From: Gigaspora margarita | Taxonomy: Eukaryota > Glomeromycota > Glomeromycetes > Diversisporales > Gigasporaceae | Length of the DNA: 64,000 nt | Reading direction: 5' to 3' | Assembly (NCBI GenBank): GCA_009809945.1 | Contig: WTPW01000324.1 | Span: 121,236 to 185,235 of the forward strand | Shown: positions 46,171 through 58,440 of the stretch, piece after piece | Position numbering within the stretch: position 1 is the stretch's first letter | How the letters are laid out: each line of letters starts with the position of its first letter | Notes under the pieces: generated by a model | The model's input: only the letters and a program-made list of their open reading frames with translations | What the model was told of the DNA's origin: nothing | The model's database searches: none | Program-made: the position numbers and the translations under genes

Positions 46171-46204
46171 TATGAAGCATATGTAAAAACATGCTCTGAA
46201 CAAC

Positions 46205-46622
46205 TTTACTTAGATAAAAAAAATGAGTTATCTATGTACTAAATTTAAAATTTATTATATTTTAATATAAAACTTTTTTTTATTAAATAACTTACCTTGG
46301 GCTCTTAAGCAAAGTTATTGGTATGTAATTTTTTACTTATGTTTGAGATTAAACCATACTTTTTTAGACTTTTAATAAGTGAAAAATAGTGTTAAAGTTA
46401 GAAAAAAAATTTTTAGAAAAATTTTTTTTCAAACTTTAACACTATTTTCATTTAGTAAAAGGTTCAAAAAAGCATGTTTTAATCTCAGGTATAAATAAAA
46501 TTATATGCTGAACAACTTTGCTTAAAGCCCAAAGTAGATTATCTAATAAAAAAAGATTTTATATTGAAATATGATAAATTTTAACTTTAGTACATAGATA
46601 ACCCATTTTTTTTACAAGGTAA
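46205..46622. repeat. Large fold-back repeat, two ~200 bp arms
   Basis: 46208-46408 and 46420-46621 are inverted copies at about 85-90% identity by eye, with a short AT centre near 46415. The arms contain the GAACAACTTTACTTAGA phrase seen in the palindromic array at 28.0-29.6 kb. A half-copy is at 58165-58440. Confidence 0.8.
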
Positions 46623-47100
46623 CAGTCATATAACATGTGTTTTAATTGATATCTATCTCTTAACACATCATGCAGACAAATTTGACTACAAAATCTAATT
46701 TTAATATAATTGATAAAAAGTAAGGTAAAAGAGGTCCCCCTAAAAGATATCTTATTTAATTTGGTTTGACTTCAATAACATTGTAAAATATCAATTGTAT
46801 AAATCACATTACTAATAATTAACACTAACTTGAATTTATGTTTATTGCACATTACTGCACTATACATTATATTGATTGAACCTAAAAAATAAATTTAAAT
46901 TATTTAAATAAAGTTTAGTGACTTTTTTTTAAAATCTTAATATTCTCATATTATTGTTTTACAAAAGAGTTGTTTTGCTTTAAATTTTTTAAAAGTGATT
47001 TCTGTGATTATTTATTTATTAATTGCAATAATTGATTTTTTAAAAAAAGCTATATGTACATCTGTAAAATTTTAATATTTTATAACAAAAGTTAGAGTTC
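46623..47100. other. AT-rich spacer
   Basis: No gene or repeat recognised. It directly flanks the LTR retrotransposon. Confidence 0.5.
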
Positions 47101-47104
47101 TTGT

Positions 47105-47649
47105 TGTTACAGTACCAGATGCCTTCTTTAAATCTAGTAAAGTAACAATCCCATGGCTTCTGAGATCCCTTTCTGTGGGCGTGAAGCAGTGTACAAGAGG
47201 AAAGTATAGTTTCCTTTATGTATATAGAAAACTATACACTTCTCTAAGGCAGTTCAATATAAACCAACAATAGATAATAGATAGTTATTATTTTAACAAA
47301 AAGGCTATTCCAAGGTGGCTGCTCCTTAGAAATCCCAGAGTTTATTAATAATAATGAGGAGATAAGAGAGATAAATAAATATAAAATACAATGACTGGAT
47401 CTATCTAAAACAAAGAGAAATATAGAGAGTTTATATAGTTATTGAGCTAAGTATCGCTATGCATTGTTATATGTCATTATGCATCACTATGTGTCATTAT
47501 GCATTGTTTGCATCACTATAAATCACTATGCATTATTGTGCATCATTTTGCATATTACAATTACTAAATATAGTTATTACAGATTTTACTTATTAATTTC
47601 TAATTTTTCAACTAATTTCTGCAAAAACTTATTAAACTATTTTATAACA
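47105..47649 (-). repeat. 3' LTR of the Ty3/gypsy-type element
   Basis: It starts TGTTATAAAATAG on the minus strand and ends in GGTACTGTAACA. It includes a short-unit run of ATGCATCACT-like repeats at 47458-47545 that differs in length from the other LTR. Confidence 0.85.
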
Positions 47650-47954
47650 TTTCTCTCCCCTTTAAGAATGAACTCCATGAGTTCTGGTTTGTGTCAAGAC
47701 TTGAGAAAAGTTAGCGTCTGTTAACTTCACAATCATTGTATATGTAATGTAGGTAGTTCAAGAGATGTTTTCTATAGGTCGATTAGGGAAAAGCAGTTTT
47801 ATTATATCCCGAGTTCTTCTTTCACTTTAAGTTTTTCCAATTGTCACTTGAATTTCTTCATAAGCATCTAAATATTTTTTATCAGATCACCAAGATAATA
47901 ATAAGCTTCAAGTAGTTTGGTTTGATCTTGTTTGTTTCTTGTATAAGTCTTTAT

Positions 47955-48443
47955 TCATTTAAGAATTTTCTGTAACTTTTCTTGATATGTAATTCTAGTA
48001 TATGCAGGAGTATATATCTGAGTCAAAGGTCCATATAGTTGAGAGATATCCTGTACAATTTTAACTAGTTTCTCAGATAATGGAATTTCTATTACAGGAG
48101 TAACTTCTTCTTGGCTAGTAATTGGGAGTGATAACATTTCTTCTTGTTTATTTCCTAATTCTAAATTTGGGTGTACTTTTTCTAAGTTATTTACTTCTAG
48201 TTGGTTGATTTCAAGTAACTCTGTATCTATTAGAGTATTCAGAAAATTATTTGAGTTTAACTCTGAAAATGAAGTAATTATGTTAGTAAGATCAATAGTC
48301 TGAGTAATGTCATTGTTATTACATAAACATATGCATTGTTGAATAATACACAAGGAATTGTTTTGAGCGGTATTGTTTTGTTTCCATATATGAAAAAATT
48401 TGGAGTGCAATAAGGTTTGAGGTTGGAGTGTAGAAGTGGTCAT
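47955..48443 (-). CDS. Extra open frame between integrase and 3' LTR of the LTR element
   Basis: This frame of 162 codons starts MTTSTLQPQTLLHSKFFHIW and lies downstream of the integrase region, in the position where some gypsy-group elements carry an additional gene. It is rich in Leu, Asn, Ile and Glu, has no signal peptide and no membrane segment, and matches no family I know. It therefore does not look like an envelope protein. It is the longest readable frame in the element. It could be a real accessory frame or simply a piece of the polyprotein tail. Confidence 0.45.
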   Translation of the reverse strand: MTTSTLQPQTLLHSKFFHIWKQNNTAQNNSLCIIQQCICLCNNNDITQTIDLTNIITSFSELNSNNFLNTLIDTELLEINQLEVNNLEKVHPNLELGNKQEEMLSLPITSQEEVTPVIEIPLSEKLVKIVQDISQLYGPLTQIYTPAYTRITYQEKLQKILK

Positions 48444-48789
48444 TTTTGGATGAATTTCAAAAAAGACAGTTATATAAATATATTTTAAGGTTATACAAGT
48501 TAAATTGTATATTTCATCTCCTTGTAGATCAATTCTTCTAGAAATTTCAAGGAGAGTTAATAACAGCTATTGATTCTCACATTTGTGGCTCATAATATTT
48601 AGCAAGCCAATCACTATTATAATACTTCTGTAAAATTTTTCCTCTTATAGTGCATAATTTATAAGCACATTGTCTAATTTCTCATAGATAAGAAAAGATC
48701 CAAATCTTTTATTCTCAAATTTGGCTGAATAAGAGGTTTCTAATTTCTTTCTTTGTATCTATACTTTATCTTTATTTTAAATGTCTCTA

Positions 48790-49690
48790 TTCAAGTATTG
48801 GCATCAAAACGGACTTTTTGTTTCTGTTGTGATTTTTTAGTATTTTGTCTAGCCTGGTTTTGATAAGTTGGTAATTTTTCTATTAAGTCATAGGCTCGTT
48901 GAAGAATACTTCCTTGTAAGTCTATTTTATTGTCTATTTCTATAGGTTCTACTAGAAAAAGTGCTTCAATTAGGAGTGTAGCATACCTTCCATATATAAG
49001 TTGAAAAGGATATATCCTGTGATAGCATGTCTTTTTGTTCAATATGCCAAAAGAATAGCAGGTATAAATAAATCCCAATCATTGTCTCCTTTCACTTTTG
49101 CAACTAATTTACACAATGTTTTATTGAATCTTTCTATCATACCATTTGTCTAAGAGTGGTAAGGAGAAGAGAACTTGTGCTTGATAAAAACTTTTTACAG
49201 AGAATTCTAATAGTTTTGCTAATAAAATTATGATCTTGGTCTGATAAAATAATTTTTGGGGTTCCATGTCTACAAACTATCTCTTCAAAAATAAACTGTG
49301 CAAGTGCATTAACACTAGCATCTGGAATAGCACAAGCTTCTGGCCATTATGTTAGGTATTTAGTAGCAATAATAATATATTAATTGTTGTACTTCGTTAT
49401 AGGCAAAGGGCCTACAAGGTCAATTCTAATACATTCAAAGGCTCTTCTAATTTGAATAGGGTATAAAGGTTCTTTTCTTTGACCTTTTTGTCTTTTCTGA
49501 CATTCTTCACAAGTTTTTACATATTCTTGTATGTATCGATACCTTTGATCCCAATAATATTATTCAGATATTTTATAGTAAATAGCATCTGTTTCTAAAT
49601 GTCCAGCAGTAGGGTGCTTATGCATCATATATAATACCAGATCTACTTCAGTCCATTTAATAACTTTAAGAGGTCTGTCTGGGTTTCTTT
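48790..49690 (-). pseudogene. Integrase region of the LTR element
   Basis: Fragments such as NGMIERFNKTLCKLVAKVKG and DLFIPAILLAYRTKRHAITG, with the downstream FQLIYGRYATLL, are the conserved C-terminal part of the retroviral-type integrase core. A zinc-binding N-terminal part appears to lie at about 49500-49690. Fossil; not readable as one frame. Confidence 0.75.
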
Positions 49691-49899
49691 TATTTTTTTA
49701 TATAAAAGTGATATCTAATTTTAAAATATTTGGCCTGGATCATAAGTTGTTTCCGTTCTTGGTAAGTAAATTCATTTGGGAATTGGTATGTGTTCAAGTA
49801 GTGGTAAAGATTATAATATTGATCAAGATTTATAAAGTTTATTAGAGTTGGTAGTCTGTGTTAGTAAGTGTGAAAGAGCATTGATATTTGAATGAATTT

Positions 49900-51150
49900 G
49901 GCCTGGTTTATGAACAATTTCAAAATTATATAGTTGAAGCTTCAAAATCCATCTTCCAATTCTTCACTAATTCTTCCTTTAGGTTTAGCAGTACGTAACC
50001 ATTTCAATGCTGAATGGTCTGTAACTAGGATGAATTTGGTAGTGCCAAGATATTTATAAAAATGTTCTATAGTCTACACAACTGTAGCACATTCTAGTTC
50101 AGTAGCTGCATAGTTTATTTCTTCTTTGCGTAGACTTTTACTAGCATATGCAATAGGGTGTTCTTTTCTATTTCTATCTAGCTGGCTTAGTATAGCTCTA
50201 AAGCTATTATAGGAAGCATCAGTAGCAAATATACATGCCTGTTTAAAGTCAGGATAGGCTAAAATGGGGCAGTAATAAGTCTAGATTTTAATTTTTCAAA
50301 GACATTTTGTTGTTTTTCTTGCCATCTATAGGGTTTAACTTTTTGTAAAAGAGAATTTAATGGGTGAGCAATTGATGAAAATTTTTAAATAAATTGGTGG
50401 TATTATCCTGCTAGTTCAAGAAAAGATCGAAGAGCTATAAAATTTCTAGAAGGCTGGATTCTTTGAACAGCTTCTACTTTTTGATATCAGGGGCAATTCC
50501 TCAAGCTGAAATTAGATGTTCTAAGAAGAGTAGTTGGTGCATCCAAAAGGTACATTTATCTATATTAAGTCTGAGTCCTACTTGTCTAATTCTATTAAAT
50601 ACTCTTTTTAAATGGATTAAGTGTTTATCAAATGTCTTAAAATAAACAATTGTATCATCTAGATATACAACTACAAATTTCTATGCAATCTCTTTGTATA
50701 CATAGTCCATTAGTTTTTGAAAGGTTGCAGAGGCATTGCAAAGACCAAAAGGCATTACATTAAATTCATAAATCCCATGCCATGTAGTAAAAGCAGTCTT
50801 TTCTTTGTTACATGGATCTATGACAACTTGCCAATATCCACTTGCAAGATCAAGAGTAAAAAACCAAGAGCATCCTAAAAGGGCATTAAGCATTTCATCA
50901 ATATGGAATAAGGGGTAAGTATCCTTTTTGGTAATAGCATTTAATTTTCTGTAGTCTATACAGAATCATAGTTTGCCATTTTCTTTTATACTAGCACAAC
51001 AGGAAAGGCCCAAGGGCTGTCAGAGATTTGAATAAGTTTATGTTCTAGCATTTTTTGTAGTTTAGTTTGTATAAATTCTTATTCATTTGAAGGTACAGAA
51101 TAAGGGTGAAAGCAAATAGGATATATATCCTCTATATATATTCAGTAAGT
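49900..51150 (-). pseudogene. Reverse transcriptase and RNase H region of the LTR element
   Basis: The 70-codon stretch 50893-50681 contains LDLASGYWQVVIDP and FGLCNASATFQKLMD, hallmarks of gypsy reverse transcriptase. The YLDD active-site box lies at 50654-50665. Further on (about 49950-50250) ATDASYNSFRAILSQ and LVTDHSALKWL identify RNase H. Fossil with several breaks. Confidence 0.85.
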
Positions 51151-52959
51151 AACCAAATCAGCTTGTTCTAGCTCAATTATATCAGTTGCAAAAAGGTCTG
51201 CAAATTCTACTAATAGTTTTTGAAAAGCTAGGCCTTGTTCTTTGTTAAGTGGTCCAATATTTAGAGAGGTCTGGGTCAATAGAGTATATTCCTCATATTC
51301 AATGTTAATAGTATTCACATGTTTTAGTATAAGGGTCAGGTCTGGGTCAGCAGATAGTTTATGATCCTGCCTAGGATTCTCTAAAAATTTTGACAGAACA
51401 TGTCTATGGCATTAGCATGTTGATGAGCATTTTGAGTTTCACTTTGAAAAAAGCATAGAAAGGCAGCATTTGCAGTTTCTAAGATTTGAATTCTGGCTTG
51501 TAATTGTTCTATTATTTGGCCTTGTTCTGGACTTGTAGTTGTAGTTGGCAAAATTGGAATTTATCATCCAGTTCAATAATTTCATCAGCAGAAGGAGAGT
51601 TATCATCTAGTTTTTTAATGATTTCATTAGGAAATGGGAAGTAGATTTCTGGTTCTGGGGTTTACAGTTATTACAATATTCTTGATTTGGGATTAATTCT
51701 TCTTGGTGTTTTACATGTGAACATTCTTGACAGAGGTCAACAAAGACTATAAAGCTTTATTGAAGCATGGCAAGAGCATACTTATGGCCATATTCTGGGT
51801 AGCTAGTATCAAAGAATTCATCTAAGATAGCTTGTAGAGAGTTAACACCATTTTCTTGTAGAATGTCTAATTCTATCTGCAATATAAGTTGCATTTCATA
51901 AGGATTCTATGGTTGGGTTATCTAATCTGATACTAGAGGTTCTAAAGCTTGGTTAATAGTTTGGTCATTTTTATCCAAAAGGATTTTAGCAAGTTAGTAG
52001 ATTCTAGTCTAGTTTATTTAATACTGGTAACTAGCATTCTAGATTAATTCTGTATAATGTTTGATTCAGGTCCAAAGGTTATAATTGTAATTATACTAAA
52101 CATCCTAACTAGCTTTGTAAGCATAAAGGTGTTCCAATTTGCAAAACTACAATTCTTCTCAAAGGCTTTCTAATTGACCTATTTTAGACCTGGTATCTAA
52201 CTTATCACATATTTTGCAATTAACAAGCATTTTTCTTCCTTTATCTTGAGTAAAAAAAAAAGATACTTCAAGGGTCTTCTCATTCCAAGGCACAATGAAA
52301 GTCTGTAAAATATCCTGCACATACAAGCTTTTCTTCTAGAGGTTTAAGTGATTCAGGTCTATTGGAAACTTTACATTAGCAACAGTAATAGGTGAGAGCT
52401 ATAGGTAGGTAGTCAATAGTTATCACTTGATCAAGGATACATCCACACTGGTAAACCAAGTTTTGTTTTTTCTAAATAGTAAGAGGGCAATAAGCTTCAA
52501 TGTGTTATGGTGTACTGCATCCTCTGCAGATGTTGTTAGGGCAGTCCCTATATAATTAGTTTGGATCCTGGCAAGTAGAGCAAGTATCACATCTTGGGGC
52601 TTGTCTAGGATATTTAACAGTAATATGGTCCAATCCCAGATATCGGTTGCATTGGTTAGTAGGGCAATTTGCAAAAAAGTGGTCAGGAGAACTACAATTT
52701 TTACAAACACATTGTTTAAAAGCTTTTCTATTTTTGCACTATGACTGTTGAATAGTCCATTTATTATCCTCAGGTAAAGGAGATTGGTTTGAGTCTTCAA
52801 GGTTAAAAGTATAAACTTCTCAGAGGTACAAAGATTCTGGTTTATAAATGTCTAATTCATCTGAATTAGTAATGGTAGGTTGGCTAGAAAGGGGTTGATT
52901 GCTTTTATAAGTTGTAAGGATAGTATGTTTCTTTTTTTTTATCTAAAGGTATAACAACT

Positions 52960-53740
52960 ATTTTTCTAGTTATAATTTGCTTCTACTTTTTGGTTCCAAT
53001 TATTGCCTAAGAGAACAGAATAGGAGGCAGTGTCTACTACTTCCACAATAAGAGGGATAGTAACATGATCAATTTCAATTAACAAATCTTTTATAATTTC
53101 TAAAGGTCTAGTAGAGGTCCAACTGCAGGTACAATAAGACAATTGAAGCCTTTTCAATAGCTAGTCCAAGTTCTTTGACTATCTTGTGAAAAATCATATT
53201 AATAGAGGCACTACTATCAATAATTGCTTGTAAGGTTTATGTTTGAGATAAATATTACATTTGATAGGTGTAGTATAATCAGGACTTGGAACAAGATTAG
53301 CATTCTTGGCTTCTTCATAGAGGTGAGCAGCCAAAGCACCTCTAATGGATGAGTTCTTAAGCAATAATTTCCATTTGTTAGCAGTAAGAGAGGGTATCTG
53401 AGTCTGGTTTTGTATAAAGCAATTAACACTTCGATGATAAGGAGAAGGTTGTATGAGTGATAGTTGTTATTATTTTGGTTTCTATAATTGTTATCTCTGG
53501 ATTGACTAGTAGGATGGTAATTGTTATGACTGCAAGAGCGATTTCTATTGTTAGAATCACGTTAGAAGAACAATCATTTAGTTCCTATTTTGGTGGTTAT
53601 TTTAATTCTGATTTCTATTATTATAATTATTATTATTATTATTATTATGACGAGAACTAGATCCTTGTCGTTGGTCTTGTTTTTTACTATTACAATTATG
53701 AATAAAATGTCTATTGCATCCACAATAATAACAAATAAAA
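52960..53740 (-). pseudogene. Protease and nucleocapsid zinc-knuckle region of the LTR element
   Basis: A zinc knuckle of the CX2CX4HX4C type (CYYCGCNRHFIHNC) lies at about 53690-53735. A retropepsin-like IIDSSASINMI segment lies near 53200-53225, followed by DTASYSVLLGNNW at about 52990-53035. The spacing and order fit a gag-pol junction. Fossil. Confidence 0.65.
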
Positions 53741-55500
53741 GGCTCCTTTATTTGAGAAGTTTGAACATAGTTGTTAGTATAATTAACTGAAGAAGAGGTA
53801 GTGGTAGTCTGTATCTGGGCTAAATTAATACTAAGCTTGGCAATTTATCAGTAAGTTGTTGAATAGCTTGGTTAGTATTTGTTGAAGAGGTAGTCATTAA
53901 CTTTCCAGTCTCCTATCTAAGGGCTCCTTCCTTCAATAGCAGCAGCTAGATCATTCAGTACAGCAGCTTGAACATTAACTGAATACTCAGAGCATAGTTC
54001 TTTAATAAAAAGTTGTTTAACAAAGTCAGCTGGGAATGCATTAGTTGGGTCCACTTTTCTTTGTTCTGAACCTATTAACATATCTGTTCACTGTTTCAGT
54101 AGGTCCTTGCTTAATATTAAAAGGTTGTTTTTGCCATATAGCATTTTGTTTAGTAGTATAAAAATGGGCTTAAAAAGATTCAAAACTTATTCTAATAGGC
54201 ATTATCATTAAAAGCATTTGGTTGGGGTTCAAGGTTTGGAACCAGTCCAAAGCAACTCCTTTTAGATACACAGGAGCAAGCTAGAGTTTCCTTTCATTAT
54301 CTATTAATTAGCAGTGGCAGCTCTTCTAAATTTTTTTAGCCAGTCATCAGAGTCTTGGGTTTTGTCACCATAAAAATCTGCAACTGTAATAAGATTTTTC
54401 TCAGAACCTTGTCCAAGAGCATTAGCAAAAGGGTTATTGTTGAGTAGTAGCTTGTAAATCTCCCATATTGATTGGTGAATTAGAAGGTAAGATAGGATTT
54501 AATTCTGCTACAGAAGGTTGTAAAATTATTTTCTCATGTTGTTGAGATAAGTTAGGTCTAATAATAGTAGTTTCTTGGGCTTGGGTATAATAATCAAGAG
54601 GGTCAGTTAAATTAAAGTAGTTGGAAGAAGAAGTGTTAGGCAATGGAGGTGTATGGCATGGGTAACATCGATAACTAATTAACAGAAGGGTAAAATTGAA
54701 CTATAGGAGGAGGTGGAGAAGCAGTAGTATGAGCAGTAGGAGAAAGGTTTTGTATAAAGTGAAGGAATTGATTAGTCTGAGGAGGTAGAGTAGCTTGTCA
54801 AGTATGATAATAAGGAATTTTAGAAACAGGTGATGAAGAAAGTGCAAATTGTTGAGGGAAGGGATTATAAGTAGTATCTTTGTTGTAAAGAGGTAAAGGA
54901 GTAGAAGAAGAAGAACCAATATGAGGATCAGCTAATTGTTTGGGGCCTAAGTTAAATATAGATCTAGGTTCAGAAGGGTAAAAATTAAATTTAGTTTCAA
55001 ATGGTTGGTTTCTAAAAACAGGTGGGAGGTCTTGGGTTCTTAGTCAAGTTGAAGAGAGGGAAAAGAAGAAAGAATGTTCTCAATATAAAGATCAAAGAGA
55101 GTGCCTTCAAATTCTTGAGATAAGGTAGAGACAAAAGTATAGAATGTGTATTCAAGAAATAGTTTAGCAATAACTTCCTTAGGTCTAGAAAGTCGTTGTT
55201 ATAGTGGCAACTAAAAACAATATCTCGAGAAGCAGCTCTAGCACAATTATAGTTTTGGGCAGTAACTAGGCACAGTAAGCGTCATTTGTCTTTTGGGTAT
55301 AGTAAATAGCAAAATAATTATCTCAGTAGAGTGCCCAAAAGTGTTGAAAAGAATGGTATAAATTAATAGGGGGTAACAGGTAGTACAAGAAAGATTAGAG
55401 TAAGAAGCTTGTTGAACTTCTACTGCAAGAGCAGAAGGGTGACTTGTCTTGTGTGCTTCAATTTGTTCTAAATGTAGTTGATAAGCTCTATTCATATAGA
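53740..55500 (-). pseudogene. Capsid (Gag-like) region of the LTR element
   Basis: The region between the 5' LTR and the zinc knuckle is Pro/Gln/Ser-rich on the minus strand, with readable pieces of 69-82 codons (for example MNRAYQLHLEQIEAHKTSHP at the start near 55495). It is assigned as Gag from position, not from a diagnostic motif. Confidence 0.5.
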
Positions 55501-55769
55501 GTAATCAACTTTCCAGTTCTAAAGAATTTAATAATAATAAAAAAAAATATATAATATTTCAAAAGAAAATTGTTAGTAATAAGTTGTCAACAAAAATATA
55601 AATCTTCCATATTGAATGATGAGTTAATATAAAAATAAATCTCCAAGTAAGTAGTAAAAAAAATAACAGATAGTTAATAAGACAACAATAATAAAATTTC
55701 TTCAAATATTTCTGCCAAAAGTAATAATAAGTTTCATTTTAAATAAGATTTCCACCAGAAGGTACCAAA

Positions 55770-56505
55770 AGTTACAGTACCGGATGCCTTCTTTAAATCT
55801 AGTAAAGTAACAATTACATGGCTTCTGAGATTCCTTTCTGTCAGTGTGCAAGAGGAAAGTATAGTTTCCTTTATACCTATAGAAAACTATACACTTCTCT
55901 AAGGTAGTTTGATATAAACCAACAATAGATAATAGATAGTTATTATTTTAACAAAAAGGCTATTCCAAGTTGTCTGTTCCTTAGAAATCCTTAGAGTTTG
56001 TTAATAATAATAAGGAGGAGATAAGAGAGATAATAAATATAAAATACAATGTCTGGATCTATCTAAAACTAAGAGAAATATAGAGAGTTTATATAGTTAT
56101 AGAGCTAAGCATCACTATGCATCATTATGCATCATTATGCATTGCTATGCATTGCTATGCATCGTTATGCATTACTATGTATCACTATGCGTCACTATGC
56201 ATCATTGTGCATCGTTTTGCATATTACAATTACTAAATACAGTTATTACAAATTTTACTTATTAATTCTAATTTTTCAACTAATTTCTACCAAAACTTAT
56301 TAAAACAGGACTCCAAAATATATACAGATAGGTCAGGTTAATTATAGGGTTACTAAAAAAGGAAAGATCTGCAGAAAAAACTTCAAAATAAGCAAAAAAT
56401 TACTATAAATAGAAAAGATCTGCATAAAAAACCTCAAAAATAAGCAAACTCATACCTGACCTATCTATATATATTTCAGGGTCCTATTAAAACTATTCTA
56501 TAACA
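55770..56505 (-). repeat. 5' LTR of the Ty3/gypsy-type element, carrying a MITE
   Basis: Homologous to the 3' LTR over its length, except that a hAT-like MITE with its 8 bp duplication sits near its outer end. The ATGCATCATT-type short repeats at 56108-56215 are longer here. Confidence 0.85.
56307..56485. mobile_element. hAT-like MITE, 179 bp, intact, 8 bp target duplication
   Basis: Ends AGGACTCCAAAATATATACA and ATATATATTTCAGGGTCCT are inverted repeats. ATTAAAAC is duplicated exactly at 56299-56306 and 56486-56493. It contains two direct copies of AAAGATCTGCA(G/T)AAAAAAC...AAAATAAGCAAA. It is the intact reference for 43344-45873 and for the lone end at 34886-34915. It is inserted in the 5' LTR and is thus younger than the LTR element. 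Confidence 0.92.
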
Positions 56506-56746
56506 TTGTCAATTCAAAAGCAAAACAATACTATTTAAATTGACTTGAGCATTATAAATATCTATCTATACAATCTAAACATCTGAAATTAGATCAATAA
56601 AATATATATGCCAACTGGCATTTTTTATAAAAAGATTAAATAGCAAATAAATAAATTAAATAGAAATAAATAAATTAAAAAAATATTAACTATTTATTGA
56701 ATTCAGGTTCATTAAAAGTGAATATTTGTTTTTTTAGTTTATTACA

Positions 56747-58165
56747 ATGCAAAACAATGAAGAATTATTTACTGACTTGTTGGATTCTTATGATGTTTCA
56801 TTTTTTTTACAAACACAAGAAGCTTCTTTACCAGATGAGATTTTTGAAAATAATAACTATGATAGTGATACTGATATTGTAGAATTAACTAATAAAACCA
56901 ATGTAATTATTCTAAATAATGAAACCCCAATTAATACAGAAAAAACTAGAGGAAGAGGAAAACATGTAGAAGTAGAGGATAAAAAAATATAGCCTCAGAA
57001 AAAAAGGTAAAATTTCTGCACAGTTACCCATACTATCTGATTTTAGTTACTTAAAACATAATGTACCATTTTATCAAGGTTTTATTCAATTACCACTAGC
57101 ATTTTCTGATAGCAATATTACTTCATATGGATTAATTAGGCTATTTTTTTCACAAACAATTCTAATTACAATTCTAACAAATACTATTGAGTATGCACAA
57201 TTGAAATATGCAAGTATAGTTGGACATTCTTGGTCATCTTAACATTAGTTGAGTTAAAAATTTGGTCAGGTATTATTATATATATGGTATTATTAAGTTA
57301 CCAAGAGCAACACATTATTGGTCAGTTAATCCTATATACCCTAAATATGATATTACTCAAATGATATCAATGGTACATATCTAACAAATTAAACATTATA
57401 TACATATTTCAGATATTAATTTTGAAAAACTTTATTGGTTTGACAAAGCTAAACCACTTGCTTCATATATTCAAAATATTAGTAAGCATATTTATATACC
57501 AGGTTCATGGGTTGCAATTGATAAAATGATAATTAAATTTTCTGAACATAGTAAACATATATTTAGAATAAAAAATAAACCTATTTCAGAAGGTTATAAG
57601 GTTATCTCATTGTGTGAAAAAGGTTATACTTATACATTAATCTTTGAATTATATATTTAGTTAAATCTTGTATTATATCTTGTTCACAATTATCTAATAG
57701 TCAGGCATATTATATATATATAGACAACTATTTTGCAAGCATACCTCTCTTTAATAATTAGTGAACAAAAGGATATGGTGCTTGTGGCACAGTATGAATT
57801 AACTTAGCAATATTTCCTAAAGAATTAAAGATTAAAAAATCTATCTGTTTAAATTGGAAACTTTGTTGTGAATAATATTTTAGTAATTTTTGAATAAACA
57901 ATGGTCCTGTTTATATGCTTTAAACTACTCATAGCATTAAAGGTTATGAGTAGAAAGTTTTAAGCTTATGACAATGATCTCAAGAAACAAGTTCAATGCA
58001 ACTAATATACAAAAAGTTTTTGGTAATGAAGTATATAAAGAAATTTTAATTACAAAGGCCATTAATAATTATAACTACTGGTATTTTATAAATTAAGTAG
58101 ATGTTGCTGACCAATATCAATCTTATTATAATTGTCAGCTTGCTGCTTTACATACCTGAATGGCA
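56747..58165 (+). pseudogene. piggyBac-family transposase pseudogene
   Basis: piggyBac transposases cut and paste DNA at TTAA through three aspartates. The first 82 codons (56747-56992, MQNNEELFTDLLDSYDV) are open and acidic, as in piggyBac N-termini. The DDE_Tnp_1_7 domain then follows in decayed form. PGSWVAIDKMIIKFSEH carries Asp1 (GAT 57520-57522), IYIDNYFASIPLFNN carries Asp2 (57723-57725), TKGYGACGTV comes next, and VDVADQY near 58097-58117 carries the third Asp region. Stops and frame changes are frequent from 56993 on, so the gene is dead. The C-terminal Cys-rich domain is missing because a fold-back repeat begins at about 58165. TTAA-flanked ends were not found. Confidence 0.8.
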
Positions 58166-58440
58166 TAGTTGAAATATTTTTTTTAAAAAAAAAATTTTTT
58201 CCAACTTTAAACACATTTTTCACTTAGTAAAAGGTCTAAAAAAGCATAATTTGACTTTGATACAAGTAGAATTACCTGCTAAACAAGTTTATTTAGAAGC
58301 CCAAAACAGGTTATTTTAACAAAAAAAGGGGTTTATATTACAAACCAAAAAATTTTAACATTAGTCTATAGCTAACCTATTTTTCTTACAAGGGAAACTA
58401 CTTCTGGCTCCTAAGTAAAGTTGTTCAGAGCATAATTTAC
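58165..58440. repeat. Half copy of the fold-back repeat family
   Basis: The sequence matches the right arm of 46205-46622 (TTTTTCACTTAGTAAAAGGT, GCTAAACAAGTTTATTTAGA, CTAACCTATTTTTCTTACAAG). It truncates the piggyBac pseudogene. A further phrase TCTAAGTAAAGTTGTTCAGAG recurs at 58717-58738. Confidence 0.65.

Larger units (their letters stand above)
47105..56505 (-). mobile_element. Ty3/gypsy-type LTR retrotransposon, full length but broken
   Basis: LTR retrotransposons move by reverse transcription inside a capsid-like particle. The element is 9.4 kb, with LTRs of 545 bp and about 550 bp plus an insertion, ending TGTTA...TAACA. A 4 bp flank TTGT occurs on both sides (47101-47104, 56506-56509). 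A polypurine tract (47650-47663, minus strand) abuts the 3' LTR and a TGG-starting primer-site-like sequence follows the 5' LTR. The order capsid/zinc knuckle, protease, reverse transcriptase, RNase H, integrase is that of Ty3/gypsy (Metaviridae). The two LTRs differ by roughly 7-8% by eye, so it is an old insertion. The coding region is broken in well over ten places and cannot be active by itself. Confidence 0.9.
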
